Shown: piece after piece, positions 18,421-26,627 of the stretch
How positions within the stretch are numbered: position 1 is the first letter of the stretch
Layout: each line of letters begins with the position of its first letter
Assembly: GCA_009782435.1 (NCBI GenBank)
Contig: WRJA01000004.1
Coordinates: 1 to 54,919, forward strand
Source: Oscillospiraceae bacterium
GTDB lineage: Bacteria > Bacillota > Clostridia > Oscillospirales > Oscillospiraceae
Direction: 5' to 3'
Length of the DNA stretch: 54,919 bases
Program-made: the position numbers and the translations under genes
The notes under the pieces: model-generated
Seen by the model: only the letters and a program-made list of their open reading frames with translations
The model's database searches: none
Told to the model about the DNA's origin: nothing

Positions 18421-19425
18421 ATGGAAAAAGTATTTCAACAGGCAAAAGCGCTGCTTGAGGGCGGGGAAGAATTTGTTCTTGCCGCCGTCGCCGGCAGCGC
18501 CGGCTCTACACCGAGAAAGAGCGGCGCGAAAATGCTGATAAAATCCGACGGGAGCATAATCGCCACCATCGGCGGCGGCGCGGCGGAAAAAGCGGTCATA
18601 AACCGCGCTATATCAATGCCGACCGGCGGCGGCCCGGCCATAATGGATTTTGATCTGGACCAAGGCCCGGACGCCGTTTGCGGGGGAAAAGAACGCATCA
18701 TTCTCGGCAGGGCAAAAATTTCCGATCTGCCTGTTTTCCGCGCTGTAACCGATGCGATAAACGATCGCCGAGAAGCCGTTTTCGTCATGACGGCGGAAGA
18801 AAGACCCGAGATATTTTTCTGTGTGAAAGATGACGGTACCGTCGTTTCATCATCGCCGCCGGATGAAAGCGTAAAAAAAATCCTTGCGGGTGTCGCCGCA
18901 GGAGCCGGAACGCATGCCGAACCCGGATGCCCCGATATTTATTCGGAGCGTATCGTTTCGGACGGCGTCTTATATATCTTCGGCGGCGGCCATGTGGCTC
19001 TCGCGACGGCGCGGGCCGCCGAAATCGCGGGCTTTGACACCGCTGTTCTCGATGAACACCCGAAATTCGCAAATGCCGATCGTTTCCCGCATTCCCGTGT
19101 AATACCGCTCGATTCCTTCAACAGCATCCCGGACTTGAAAATTACCCCGGACGATTATATCCTCATAGTCACGCGAGGGCATGATTTCGATCTTGTTTGC
19201 CTTGAATGGGCGCTCAAAACTCCCGCTTGTTATATCGGAATGATAGGCAGCAAAACCAAGCGGGATTTGATTTACCGCCGCTTGGAGAAAGACGGATGCT
19301 CAAGAGAAGAATTAGCGGCGGTGCGGTGTCCCGTCGGGCTTCCGCTCGGCGGTTCCGCTCCCGGCGAGATCGCTATCTCCGTTGCGGCGGAACTGATAAA
19401 GACCCGAGCGGAAAAGAAAAAATAA
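18421..19425 (+). CDS. XdhC/CoxI-family molybdo/tungsto-cofactor protein
   Basis: 334 residues. An N-terminal XdhC domain contains AGSAGSTPRKSGAKM and the IGGGAAEKAV segment. A C-terminal Rossmann domain contains FGGGHVALATARAAE, then GMIGSKTKR and GLPLGGSAPGEIAIS. XdhC proteins bind molybdenum cofactor, help its sulfuration and hand it to hydroxylases of the xanthine dehydrogenase family; no such hydroxylase is in this window. Here it follows AOR and MoaD, so handling of the tungsten cofactor is a reasonable but unproven idea. A TTG at 18394 would give a longer form overlapping the previous gene; the ATG at 18421 was preferred, though neither has a clear ribosome site. Confidence 0.85.
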   Translation: MEKVFQQAKALLEGGEEFVLAAVAGSAGSTPRKSGAKMLIKSDGSIIATIGGGAAEKAVINRAISMPTGGGPAIMDFDLDQGPDAVCGGKERIILGRAKISDLPVFRAVTDAINDRREAVFVMTAEERPEIFFCVKDDGTVVSSSPPDESVKKILAGVAAGAGTHAEPGCPDIYSERIVSDGVLYIFGGGHVALATARAAEIAGFDTAVLDEHPKFANADRFPHSRVIPLDSFNSIPDLKITPDDYILIVTRGHDFDLVCLEWALKTPACYIGMIGSKTKRDLIYRRLEKDGCSREELAAVRCPVGLPLGGSAPGEIAISVAAELIKTRAEKKK

Positions 19426-19485
19426 TAAGCCCCGGCACTTCGGTAAATACGGAAAGCGAGACGCGCGTAACGGTGTTGCATGTTT

Positions 19486-19842
19486 TCAACTGCTTTCAAC
19501 TGCAACGATTTCCTCGCAATACTCGCGTAAAGCCGGGAGGTCCGCTTTCAGTGTTTGCCACAGTATATCAATATCAAACTCCTCATATCCGTGCGCGGCT
19601 ATATTTCGCATGGCTCTTATTTGTTTCCAAGGCATTTCGGAATATCTCCCGACAATTTCTTCAGATAAATGCCCGACGAGTTCACCGATTTGCAGCACAC
19701 ACATTGCCGTCGCATTCCTGTAGATGCCGTCGGTTCTCAGTTTTTCGACGGAATCTCCAAATAATCGGATAGTTGCATCCGCTTCAGTACAATACTTGAT
19801 TATCTTTCTGAGGATATAAGTATCCCTGTCTTTATTGTTCAT
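19486..19842 (-). CDS. hepT: HepT-like HEPN toxin (DUF86)
   Basis: A 118-residue all-helical HEPN protein. The ribonuclease motif RX4HXY is present: Arg79, His84 and Tyr86 in RNIAAHGY. In known HepT/MntA pairs the toxin cleaves RNA and is silenced when its partner adds AMP to the Tyr of this motif, so the Tyr is the likely modification site. The gene overlaps the end of the upstream mntA-like gene by 11 bases, the normal antitoxin-then-toxin order. The DNA is visibly AT-richer than the surrounding operons, which fits acquisition by transfer. Confidence 0.87.
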   Translation of the reverse strand: MNNKDRDTYILRKIIKYCTEADATIRLFGDSVEKLRTDGIYRNATAMCVLQIGELVGHLSEEIVGRYSEMPWKQIRAMRNIAAHGYEEFDIDILWQTLKADLPALREYCEEIVAVESS

Positions 19843-20131
19843 AAATCATCACCTCGTCACGTCTCACCCTTTCAAGCACCTCGTTGTCCATTGCTCCGGT
19901 AGTCAGAACGTCAACTTTTACACCTAAACAAGCTTCTAAGTCTTGTTGAAAGCTTAACAGCTTGAAATAACCCCATTGTTCATCGGTATCAATCAAATGC
20001 AAATCAATATCGCTCTTTTTTCCGGCTTCGCCCCTTGCAAAAGAACCGAATATTGCTATGCGATTAACGTTGTATTTTCGGGAAATCGGAATTATCGCTG
20101 TTTTAATTTCCTCTATGCTGTACTGTCTCAT
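19832..20131 (-). CDS. mntA: MntA-like minimal nucleotidyltransferase antitoxin
   Basis: A 99-residue nucleotidyltransferase-fold protein with the signature GSX10DXD (Gly29-Ser30, Asp41, Asp43) in GSFARGEAGKKSDIDL and a further Asp in VKVDVLT. This matches the MNT antitoxins that AMPylate and neutralise HEPN toxins. The ATG is preceded by GGGGGAAC. With hepT it forms a two-gene toxin-antitoxin operon that may act in plasmid or phage defence or simply as an addiction module. The pair sits next to a broken DUF262 gene, which points to a small accessory island. Confidence 0.87.
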   Translation of the reverse strand: MRQYSIEEIKTAIIPISRKYNVNRIAIFGSFARGEAGKKSDIDLHLIDTDEQWGYFKLLSFQQDLEACLGVKVDVLTTGAMDNEVLERVRRDEVMIYEQ

Positions 20132-20150
20132 TAATGTTCCCCCTGTAATA

Positions 20151-20162
20151 CGTACACTGTCT
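20151..20162. repeat. 12-base direct repeat, left copy
   Basis: CGTACACTGTCT occurs here and exactly at 20528-20539. The two copies enclose the truncated DUF262 gene and AT-rich DNA. They could be leftovers of an insertion or deletion boundary, but no transposase or integrase is present. Confidence 0.45.
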
Positions 20163-20176
20163 GCATAATAAAATCC

Positions 20177-20308
20177 TCATAAAAAAGCAGCAATTTGTTC
20201 CATACTCCAAACGAATTGTCTTTGAAATGCGGGCATTACATATTTCCCGTTTTTTATATGTTGTAACGCTTCATATATTGTAATGCTGTTTTCTGCCGGA
20301 TTACTCAT
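20177..20308 (-). pseudogene. Truncated DUF262 (GmrS/ParB-like nuclease) N-terminus
   Basis: A 43-residue frame starting MSNPAENSITIYEALQ and containing VMPAFQRQFVWSMEQI, the highly conserved start of DUF262 proteins (GmrSD-type restriction enzymes and relatives), with the RQFVW segment intact. It stops after AAFL, where a full protein would continue for several hundred residues, and no continuation is visible in another frame. The open frame extends upstream to 20365 but only the part from the ATG at 20308 resembles the family. It is probably a deletion remnant of a defence gene; its end lies about 15 bases from the 12-base repeat at 20151. Confidence 0.65.
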
Positions 20309-20527
20309 TTTTGATATTATGTGTAAATATTTCGTGCATTCTCTGCAATAATAATCAGCATGCATTACGAAACCTCAAGGCTAATAATATCATAACTAAT
20401 CTAAGGATTTCAATTATCGGGAGTATTATTTGTCAATCATATGAGGCGTTTGCCCTCGAAGCAACGCCGACATAACAATAAGCGATCAGAAATTGCCCCC
20501 TATGCTATGCTATGCTCCGCTCAGGAG

Positions 20528-20539
20528 CGTACACTGTCT
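20528..20539. repeat. 12-base direct repeat, right copy
   Basis: CGTACACTGTCT, identical to 20151-20162 and 377 bases from it. See the left copy for its possible meaning. Confidence 0.45.
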
Positions 20540-20592
20540 TTTCAAACATTATTGATTATCGGATCGACAGAAGGCGCGCAATCCAAAAAAAT

Positions 20593-20633
20593 AAAAGCTC
20601 GAAAGCCTGAATACATGGCATTTCGAGCTTTTT
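20593..20633 (-). terminator. Terminator of the carbohydrate ABC operon
   Basis: Perfect 12-bp stem AAAAGCTCGAAA / TTTCGAGCTTTT with a 16-base loop. Because the stem begins in A and ends in T runs it can work in both directions. It lies 80 bases after the last gene of the minus-strand operon. Confidence 0.7.
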
Positions 20634-20712
20634 CTCGGCGTTTTCCGCCCGGATTCAAAACACCGCTCGCTCACCGGAAAGCAATCGGGGGCCGAGTCGG
20701 GCGGTGTTCCGT

Positions 20713-21393
20713 TTATAAATCGTTCAATGTTTTTTCAATGGAAAACCGTTCGTTTACCGGCGGCCATATCCACATCAGGCAAAGCAGCCCGGACAGGGAA
20801 AAACCGAAAATAAAAAATACCGGGGCGAACACCAATGAAACCGGCAAAAACAGAAAAAAGACGACCCAAATTGCGCCTCCCGCCAGCATACCGGCAAAGC
20901 TGCGGATCAAATTCGAAAAAGATATCAGAACGCTGTTTTTGATGATCTGTGAAGTTTTGAGGTCAATATGGGCGACCATAAGAAAAATATACGGCGCGAC
21001 AATGCCTGAAACGATACCGGGAGCGAGTACCAAAACGACGCCGCCCGCGCCGAAATCGGCGCCGCCGTAAAGCAAAGACCCCAAGAGAAAGATCTCTGTA
21101 TAAACAAACGCGGCATAAATAATACCGAGCGGCGCCGCTTGTTTAACATTTTCTTTGAACTTGCGTTTAAAGTCGAACCAAATATAACCCGGAGCGTCGC
21201 GAAGCATCTTAGCGACGCAGAATAAAAGCGCGCTGTACGCTCCGCCCGCGGGAAACGCGGCTGCGAGAGATAACAGGAACATAAACCCCGGCAAAAATCC
21301 GTAAATACCGGCGATAAAAGCTGCTGCTGACGGAATCACGCACGCGCAAAAAAACAAATTCAGCTTGATAAGGTCCCAAAAATCCCTTGTCAA
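20713..21393 (-). CDS. YesL-like DUF624 membrane protein
   Basis: A 226-residue membrane protein with about five predicted membrane segments. It has the DUF624 pattern of an N-terminal DLIKLNLFFCACVIPSAAAF helix and a following YSALLFCVAKMLRD segment. Such genes are found in sugar ABC operons of Firmicutes, for example yesL beside yesOPQ; the function is unknown. The proposed TTG start has GGAGG only two bases away, which is tight. An upstream start without a ribosome site is also possible because the frame stays open. It is the last gene of the operon, 82 bases after the ATPase. Confidence 0.75.
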   Translation of the reverse strand: MTRDFWDLIKLNLFFCACVIPSAAAFIAGIYGFLPGFMFLLSLAAAFPAGGAYSALLFCVAKMLRDAPGYIWFDFKRKFKENVKQAAPLGIIYAAFVYTEIFLLGSLLYGGADFGAGGVVLVLAPGIVSGIVAPYIFLMVAHIDLKTSQIIKNSVLISFSNLIRSFAGMLAGGAIWVVFFLFLPVSLVFAPVFFIFGFSLSGLLCLMWIWPPVNERFSIEKTLNDL

Positions 21394-21475
21394 TACCTCC
21401 GCAAAGCGGCGAACGCCTTTTTTTCGCGGCGCGTCCCGAAGCAGCCCGCGATCTTCTTTTTTTCTGTCCGGGCTG

Positions 21476-22591
21476 TTAATTCAGTATCGCCTCTTCGTTA
21501 TCTGCGTCGAAGAGATGTATCCTGTTCATATCGACGGCGACCTTGATCTCGGCGCCTGCTTTTGAACTTGTCGTCGGAGCGACGCGTGCGGTAAGCAGGG
21601 ATTCTCCGTATTTTAAATAGAGATACACCTCCGCTCCCATCATTTCGCTGACGTCGACCGTTACGCCGACAGAGGAAGCGGCGTTGGCCTTAACGAAGGC
21701 CTCGTCGTCGTATATGTCCTCGGGCCGTATCCCGAGCTTAACTCTGCGTCCGACATAGGCTTTGATTTTTTCGTCCTTATCGATTTTTTCCGCCGGTATG
21801 TACAGGCGATTATTGTTTATCTCCAGATAATAACCGTTGTTATCCGAGTGCAAAACGGCAGATAAGAAATTCATCTGCGGGCTGCCTATAAAACTCGCCA
21901 CAAAGGTATTGCACGGAGCTTCATACAGTTTTTGCGGAGTATCCACCTGCTGCACAACGCCGCCGCTCATAACCACGATGCGGTCGCCCATGGTCATGGC
22001 CTCCGTCTGATCGTGGGTAACATAGACAAATGTGGTCCCGAGTTGTTTGTGCAGTTTGATCAGCTCCGTGCGCATGGAAGCGCGCAGTTTCGCGTCGAGG
22101 TTTGAAAGCGGTTCGTCCAACAGGAACACAGCGGGATTGCGGACCATGGCCCGGCCCAGAGCGACGCGCTGTCTTTGACCGCCGGATAGCGCTTTGGGCT
22201 TTCGTTCGAGAAGGTGTTCAATGTCGAGCACCTTAGCCGCCCCGCGGACACGAACGTCGATCTCGTCTTTCGGCGTTTTGCGCAGGTCAAGGGCAAAAGC
22301 CATGTTCTTGTACACCGTCATATGGGGATACAGCGCATAGCTTTGGAAAACCATGGCAATGTCGCGATCTTTGGGCGGCACATCGTTGACAAGCCTGTCT
22401 CCGATGTAGAGCTCTCCCTTGGAAATTTCTTCCAGACCGGCGATCATCCTGAGAGTTGTCGATTTACCGCAGCCTGAAGGTCCCACCAAAACAACAAATT
22501 CCTTGTCAGCTATCTCCAAATTGCAATCCGTGACCGCCGTAACGTCATCCGGATATATTTTATAAACATGTCTGATCGAAATACCGGCCAT
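21476..22591 (-). CDS. Carbohydrate ABC importer ATPase (MsmX/UgpC/MalK group)
   Basis: 371 residues. The ATPase domain has Walker A GPSGCGKST (~38-46), the signature LSGGQRQRVALGRA and Walker B FLLDEPLSNLDAK. The C-terminal ~130 residues form the OB/TOBE regulatory domain typical of sugar importers. It drives transport through the two permeases encoded upstream. In many Gram-positives one such ATPase serves several importers; here it is inside the operon, so it may be dedicated. AAGGA precedes the ATG, 47 bases after the permease stop. Confidence 0.93.
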   Translation of the reverse strand: MAGISIRHVYKIYPDDVTAVTDCNLEIADKEFVVLVGPSGCGKSTTLRMIAGLEEISKGELYIGDRLVNDVPPKDRDIAMVFQSYALYPHMTVYKNMAFALDLRKTPKDEIDVRVRGAAKVLDIEHLLERKPKALSGGQRQRVALGRAMVRNPAVFLLDEPLSNLDAKLRASMRTELIKLHKQLGTTFVYVTHDQTEAMTMGDRIVVMSGGVVQQVDTPQKLYEAPCNTFVASFIGSPQMNFLSAVLHSDNNGYYLEINNNRLYIPAEKIDKDEKIKAYVGRRVKLGIRPEDIYDDEAFVKANAASSVGVTVDVSEMMGAEVYLYLKYGESLLTARVAPTTSSKAGAEIKVAVDMNRIHLFDADNEEAILN

Positions 22592-22638
22592 AATTACATC
22601 CTTTCCTTATGAAGAATTCAAGTCCCGGGCGTATCATC

Positions 22639-23478
22639 TCATCCTTTTACAGCGCCTGCGGCTACGCCTTCGATGATGTATTTCTGCGCGGACAGATATA
22701 ATATTATCATCGGTATGACCGCCAACACCAAGCAGGCCATTATGGCGCCCATATCCACCCGGCCGTAGCTGCCCTTCATGCCCTGTATGATCATGGAGAT
22801 CGTCTTGTATTTCCTTTGGTCAAGAACGAGATAGGGCAGCAAGAAGTCGTTCCATATCCACATGGTCTCGAGTATGCCTACCGAGATGTACGTCGGCTGC
22901 ATGATCGGGAGTACAACCCTGAAAAACACGCCCGGCGGACTGCAGCCGTCTATCGTCGCGGCTTCCTCGACCTCAAGCGGAATGCCCTTGACAAAGCCGC
23001 AGAACATAAATACCGCAAGTCCGGCGCCGAAGCCCAAATATACGATTATTATCCCCCACGGAGTGTTCAGCTTCAGCGTATCGGCTGTCTTGGACAGTGT
23101 GAACATGACCATCTGGAAAGGGACCACCATTGAGAAAACGCACAGGATGTACAGGACTTTTGTATACGCGGCTTTTACTCTCGTAATGAACCAAGCGAAC
23201 ATGGAGCAGAAGATCAGTATCGCGATCATAGAGCCTATCGTTATCATAAGCGTCCAGCCCACGCCGGACAAAAGGCCGTAATCGTCAATTCCCGAAAGAT
23301 AGTTTTCAAGACCCGCCCAAGTCTCTTTGCCCGGCAGGCGGAAGGGCTCCATGCTTATATATGTTTTTTGCTTGAATGAGTTGAACAGAATGATAAAGAG
23401 AGGGGCAACGTAAATAACGGCGCAGACGGCAAGTATTACAGAAGCGACTGTCCGTCTTGTTTTTTTCGTTTTGCTCAT
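22639..23478 (-). CDS. Carbohydrate ABC importer permease, MalG type
   Basis: A 279-residue integral membrane subunit with six predicted helices. The EAA loop that docks on the ATPase is EEAATIDGCSPPGVFFRVVLP. The N-terminal basic stretch (KTKKTRR) and single entry helix match the MalG branch. It overlaps the upstream MalF-type gene by four bases (ATGA), so both subunits are translated in balance. Substrate class: sugars or oligosaccharides by family; the exact sugar is not predictable. Confidence 0.92.
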   Translation of the reverse strand: MSKTKKTRRTVASVILAVCAVIYVAPLFIILFNSFKQKTYISMEPFRLPGKETWAGLENYLSGIDDYGLLSGVGWTLMITIGSMIAILIFCSMFAWFITRVKAAYTKVLYILCVFSMVVPFQMVMFTLSKTADTLKLNTPWGIIIVYLGFGAGLAVFMFCGFVKGIPLEVEEAATIDGCSPPGVFFRVVLPIMQPTYISVGILETMWIWNDFLLPYLVLDQRKYKTISMIIQGMKGSYGRVDMGAIMACLVLAVIPMIILYLSAQKYIIEGVAAGAVKG

Positions 23479-24317
23479 TGCTGCACCTCCCTGCCGCGCG
23501 TCGCGCGCAGCTGAAACAGCCCTATTGCCACGACAAGTATGAAGAACAAAACCGCCTTTGCCTGCCCGACGCCTTCAAAACCGACGCGGCTGTAGAAAGT
23601 GTTGAAAATATTCAAGGCCAGCATTTCGGTGGCGTGAGCGGGTTCGCCCGCGGTGAGGGCAAGGTTTTGGTCGAAAAGCTTGAAGCCGTTGGTGATCGTG
23701 AGAAAAGTGCAAATGGTGATCGACGGCATCATCATGGGGATCGTTACGCGCAGCAACCGCTGCCGGCCGGTGGCTCCGTCGATGTCGGCGGCCTCGTTCA
23801 GATCACCCGGAATGGTTTGCAGTCCCGCGATATAGATGATCATCATATAGCCGATCTGCTGCCAGCACGTCAGGATTATGAGACCCCAGAAACCGTACTT
23901 CGCGTGCAGATTGAGAGCGGCGTCAAAACGGGCGAGGACTCCGTTTATGATAAGCTGCCATATATAACCCAACACTATGCCGCCGATAAGGTTCGGCATG
24001 AAAAAGATCGTTCGGAAAATATTGGTGCCTTTCAGTTTTTTTGTAAGCATCGCCGCCAAAGCGAAAGCGGCCACATTGACGATTATAAGGCCGGTGACGG
24101 CAAAAAGGCCGGTAAACCCGAGAGAATAGAGAAAGGTTTCGTCGGCAAATGCCTTAAAATAGTTTTGAAAGCCCACGAAAGTGGCGTTTTGCACGGTGGT
24201 GAATTCACAAAACGAAAGCCACAGTCCCATGATAAACGGTCCGACAAACCCGATGACAAAGGCGATCGCCGTCGGCAGTATAAACAGCGGGAAATACCGT
24301 CTTAAAGCGTTCTCCAT
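23475..24317 (-). CDS. Carbohydrate ABC importer permease, MalF type
   Basis: 280 residues from the ATG at 24317, which has AAGGAGG eight bases upstream; a GTG at 24335 precedes that site and was not used. Six membrane helices are predicted. The EAA loop reads LNEAADIDGATGRQRLLRVT. It forms the channel with the MalG-type subunit encoded next. It follows the binding-protein gene by 68 bases, which fits a post-transcriptional difference in dosage. Confidence 0.92.
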   Translation of the reverse strand: MENALRRYFPLFILPTAIAFVIGFVGPFIMGLWLSFCEFTTVQNATFVGFQNYFKAFADETFLYSLGFTGLFAVTGLIIVNVAAFALAAMLTKKLKGTNIFRTIFFMPNLIGGIVLGYIWQLIINGVLARFDAALNLHAKYGFWGLIILTCWQQIGYMMIIYIAGLQTIPGDLNEAADIDGATGRQRLLRVTIPMMMPSITICTFLTITNGFKLFDQNLALTAGEPAHATEMLALNIFNTFYSRVGFEGVGQAKAVLFFILVVAIGLFQLRATRGREVQQ

Positions 24318-24385
24318 AAGATGTCCTCCTTTCACATTTTAAATTTAAGCAAAGCGGAAACCGGCGCGCGGGCCGGTACCTGTGA

Positions 24386-25666
24386 TTAATTGTTCACCAA
24401 GTTGTACTCTTTCGCCCAGCCGTCTGTAAAAGCTGCTTTAACGGAGTCCCAATCGCCCGTGCCCGCCGCGTACGACGTTAAAGCGGAGCCGAGGTCGTTC
24501 TTCCATGCTTCGGACGGCATGGTCGTGAAGGCCCAGGAAACGGGGACATAACCTCCGGCCACGTAGCCGTTTGCTATATTCACCAGCGGATTCGACGCCG
24601 GGAGATTGCTTTTGAAAGGTATGACAAAACCCATGTCGTTGCACATGGCGCTGACTCCCGCGTCGGAAGTCACGCACCAATACATAAAATCGAGAGTGGC
24701 CGCTATCGCTTCTTCCGGGGCGTTTTTATTCACGCACCAGAAGTTTTCGGTACCCGTGCACAGTCCTTGGCTCTCTTCACCCGTAACGCCGATATAGATC
24801 GGCAGCATGCCCAAATTGTCGTCGCCCAATTTAGCAACGTCACCGTAAGCCCAGGTGCCGTTTTGGTAAAACACGCCCTTTTTCGTGATAAATTCGGCAA
24901 CGGCGTCGTCGCCGGTCTTGGTGCCGAGCAGATTGGGCGAAGTGGTGGAATTGTTGATGTACAGGTCCCATATCATTTTATAGTTGTCCAAATATGTGCC
25001 CTTGATCGCGGGAGATGAGATTATACCGTCCGCCTTGTATTCGTAATAGACGGGCATACTTGCCAAATGAGTTTTAAAGCGCCAGTCCGAAGACGAATCC
25101 ATTCCCGCCGATGTAAAAGCCGAAAACCCGAGCTCGCCCGAGCGGGAGGTGATGTCCTCGGCGACAGCTTTCAGATCGGAGAAGTTTTTTATGTCGTCCG
25201 TAGTATAGCCCGCTTTTCCGAGCAGATCTTTATTGCAGATAATACCGTAGGTCTCAATGACGTAAGCGACGCCCAAGACGGCGCCGCCGTCTTTTAGGAC
25301 GAATTCGTCACTGCTCAATTCGCCGTACAGCTTGCTGCCTGAGAGATCATAGCAGTAGTCCTTCCAGGAAGCGAGCCCCACAGGACCGTTCACCTGAAAT
25401 AAGGTGGGGGCTTCGCTTTTGGCCATCTCCGACTTCAGAGTGGTCTCATACTGTCCGGAAGCGGCTGTTATTACGTCCACCTTCACGCCTGTCTCCTCGG
25501 TGTAGAGTTTGGCCAGAGTCTGCCAGTCCTTATCCTGCTCGGGTTTGAAATTCAAGTAGTATACCGCGTCGCCGGAGTTTTTGGAAGAAGATCCGCCGCA
25601 GGCCGCTGTAAGGCCGCACAGTAGCGCAAGAGACAACATAACTGCTGCAATTCGCTTAATTTTCAT
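24386..25666 (-). CDS. Extracellular sugar-binding lipoprotein (SBP family 1)
   Basis: 426 residues. The signal peptide ends at TAAC, with Cys23 the likely lipidated residue, followed by a Gly/Ser-rich tether. The mature part is a family 1 carbohydrate-binding protein (for example EETGVKVDVITAASGQYETTL near the N-terminus and FWCVNKNAPEEAIAATLDFM later). It delivers substrate to the permease pair. The ATG at 25666 has AAGGAGG nine bases upstream; a TTG directly before it is less likely. It is the first gene of a five-gene operon on the minus strand with a palindromic operator candidate upstream. Confidence 0.92.
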   Translation of the reverse strand: MKIKRIAAVMLSLALLCGLTAACGGSSSKNSGDAVYYLNFKPEQDKDWQTLAKLYTEETGVKVDVITAASGQYETTLKSEMAKSEAPTLFQVNGPVGLASWKDYCYDLSGSKLYGELSSDEFVLKDGGAVLGVAYVIETYGIICNKDLLGKAGYTTDDIKNFSDLKAVAEDITSRSGELGFSAFTSAGMDSSSDWRFKTHLASMPVYYEYKADGIISSPAIKGTYLDNYKMIWDLYINNSTTSPNLLGTKTGDDAVAEFITKKGVFYQNGTWAYGDVAKLGDDNLGMLPIYIGVTGEESQGLCTGTENFWCVNKNAPEEAIAATLDFMYWCVTSDAGVSAMCNDMGFVIPFKSNLPASNPLVNIANGYVAGGYVPVSWAFTTMPSEAWKNDLGSALTSYAAGTGDWDSVKAAFTDGWAKEYNLVNN

Positions 25667-25709
25667 CAATTATATCCTCCTTATGATTAATTTTTTGCCG
25701 ATTTACATC

Positions 25710-25736
25710 AACTAATGATTAGTTTTCTACATTATA
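25710..25736 (-). promoter_or_regulatory. Control region of the sugar ABC operon
   Basis: On the minus strand a TATAAT box (25731-25736 on plus) is followed by the perfect palindrome AACTAATGATTAGTT (25710-25724), which would lie at the transcription start. The -35 is weak: TTTACA is 20 bases from the -10. A LacI- or GntR-type regulator could bind here, but no regulator gene is adjacent. Confidence 0.5.
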
Positions 25737-25776
25737 CTACAATAATATGTTGAATTTGTAAAGACGCAGGGACACA

Positions 25777-25812
25777 AAAGACCGCAGCTCACGAAATGAA
25801 GCTGCGGCCTTT
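25777..25812 (-). terminator. Terminator after the kinase-HAD operon
   Basis: Stem CCGCAGCT / AGCTGCGG (25782-25789 and 25800-25807) with a 10-base loop, flanked by AAAAG on one side and CTTTT on the other. It separates the HAD gene from the ABC operon transcribed in the same direction. Confidence 0.75.
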
Positions 25813-25874
25813 TGTGATCGAGTTTTGTATCGGGAAGCTATCGCTGTTTTATGCCCTGCATTGTCAATGCAGGC

Positions 25875-26603
25875 TCACTTGATGATATCCGGCAGTGACA
25901 TCAGATATGTTTCCAATTCGGCGAGCGAACCGCGGCGGAAAGCGGTAATGTCCGTTCCGCTCTCATTCTCAAGGCAGTCGGTCACCAAAAAGGTTTCGAT
26001 ACCGAGCGCGCCGGCGCTCATATCCTCCGCAGGGCTGTTGCCCGCCATAATGCAATTTTCCGGCGTTTTCCGGATTTTTGTGAGTATTTCCCGGAAGTAT
26101 TCCGGATTCGGTTTGCAATATGAGCTGTTAGAGTAGTGGGTGACAAGCAGAAAATCATCCGGTTCAAGCCCGATCCACTGAAGTCTGGTCTCGACCGCGC
26201 AAGCGGGGAACAACGGGTTCGTGGCCAAGACCGTGCCGTAACCTTTTGCTTTTAAATTGCGTACAAGCCGTTTTGAGACGTCATTCGGTATCATAACAGA
26301 CTTCACACTGTTAAATTCATTCATGTAAAAACTGTCGCACGCGGCTTCGACAATGCCGAGCTTTTCATCCGCGATATCCATACGATCGGCGAAAGTCCGC
26401 CAAAATCTTTGCGTATTCGCCGCGCGTCCGTCATTTTGCATCATAGCCTTCGTGCCCGCCCACACTGCGCCGACCGACGTCTTCGCATCAAAGCCTAATC
26501 TTTTGAATACTTTTTCAAGTTCGGCAAAATAAGCGCCGATAAACGCCTCTTGCGAAAAATGAAGTAAAGTACCGTCCAAGTCAAATAATATCGTGTCCGT
26601 CAT
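25875..26603 (-). CDS. HAD-superfamily hydrolase
   Basis: A 242-residue phosphatase-like protein. Motif I is FDLDGTLL near the N-terminus (nucleophile and acid Asp); motif II is the T of VLATNPLF; motif III Lys is in YCKPNPEYF; motif IV is GNSPAEDMSAG. A helical cap domain lies between motifs I and II. The substrate is unknown and is probably a small phosphorylated metabolite. The ATG at 26603 has AAGGTGAG seven bases upstream. It follows the large hybrid kinase by 24 bases with no terminator, so the two are probably co-transcribed. Confidence 0.85.
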   Translation of the reverse strand: MTDTILFDLDGTLLHFSQEAFIGAYFAELEKVFKRLGFDAKTSVGAVWAGTKAMMQNDGRAANTQRFWRTFADRMDIADEKLGIVEAACDSFYMNEFNSVKSVMIPNDVSKRLVRNLKAKGYGTVLATNPLFPACAVETRLQWIGLEPDDFLLVTHYSNSSYCKPNPEYFREILTKIRKTPENCIMAGNSPAEDMSAGALGIETFLVTDCLENESGTDITAFRRGSLAELETYLMSLPDIIK

Positions 26604-26627
26604 TGTCACTCACCTTTTTGCGGTCTT

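Larger units (their letters stand above)
20366..20712. other. Intergenic region without a recognisable gene
   Basis: AT-rich stretch between the DUF262 remnant and the yesL-like gene. It holds the second copy of the 12-base repeat (20528-20539), a short triplication of TATGC near 20501-20516, and the terminator hairpin at 20593-20633. No credible coding frame was found. Confidence 0.6.
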
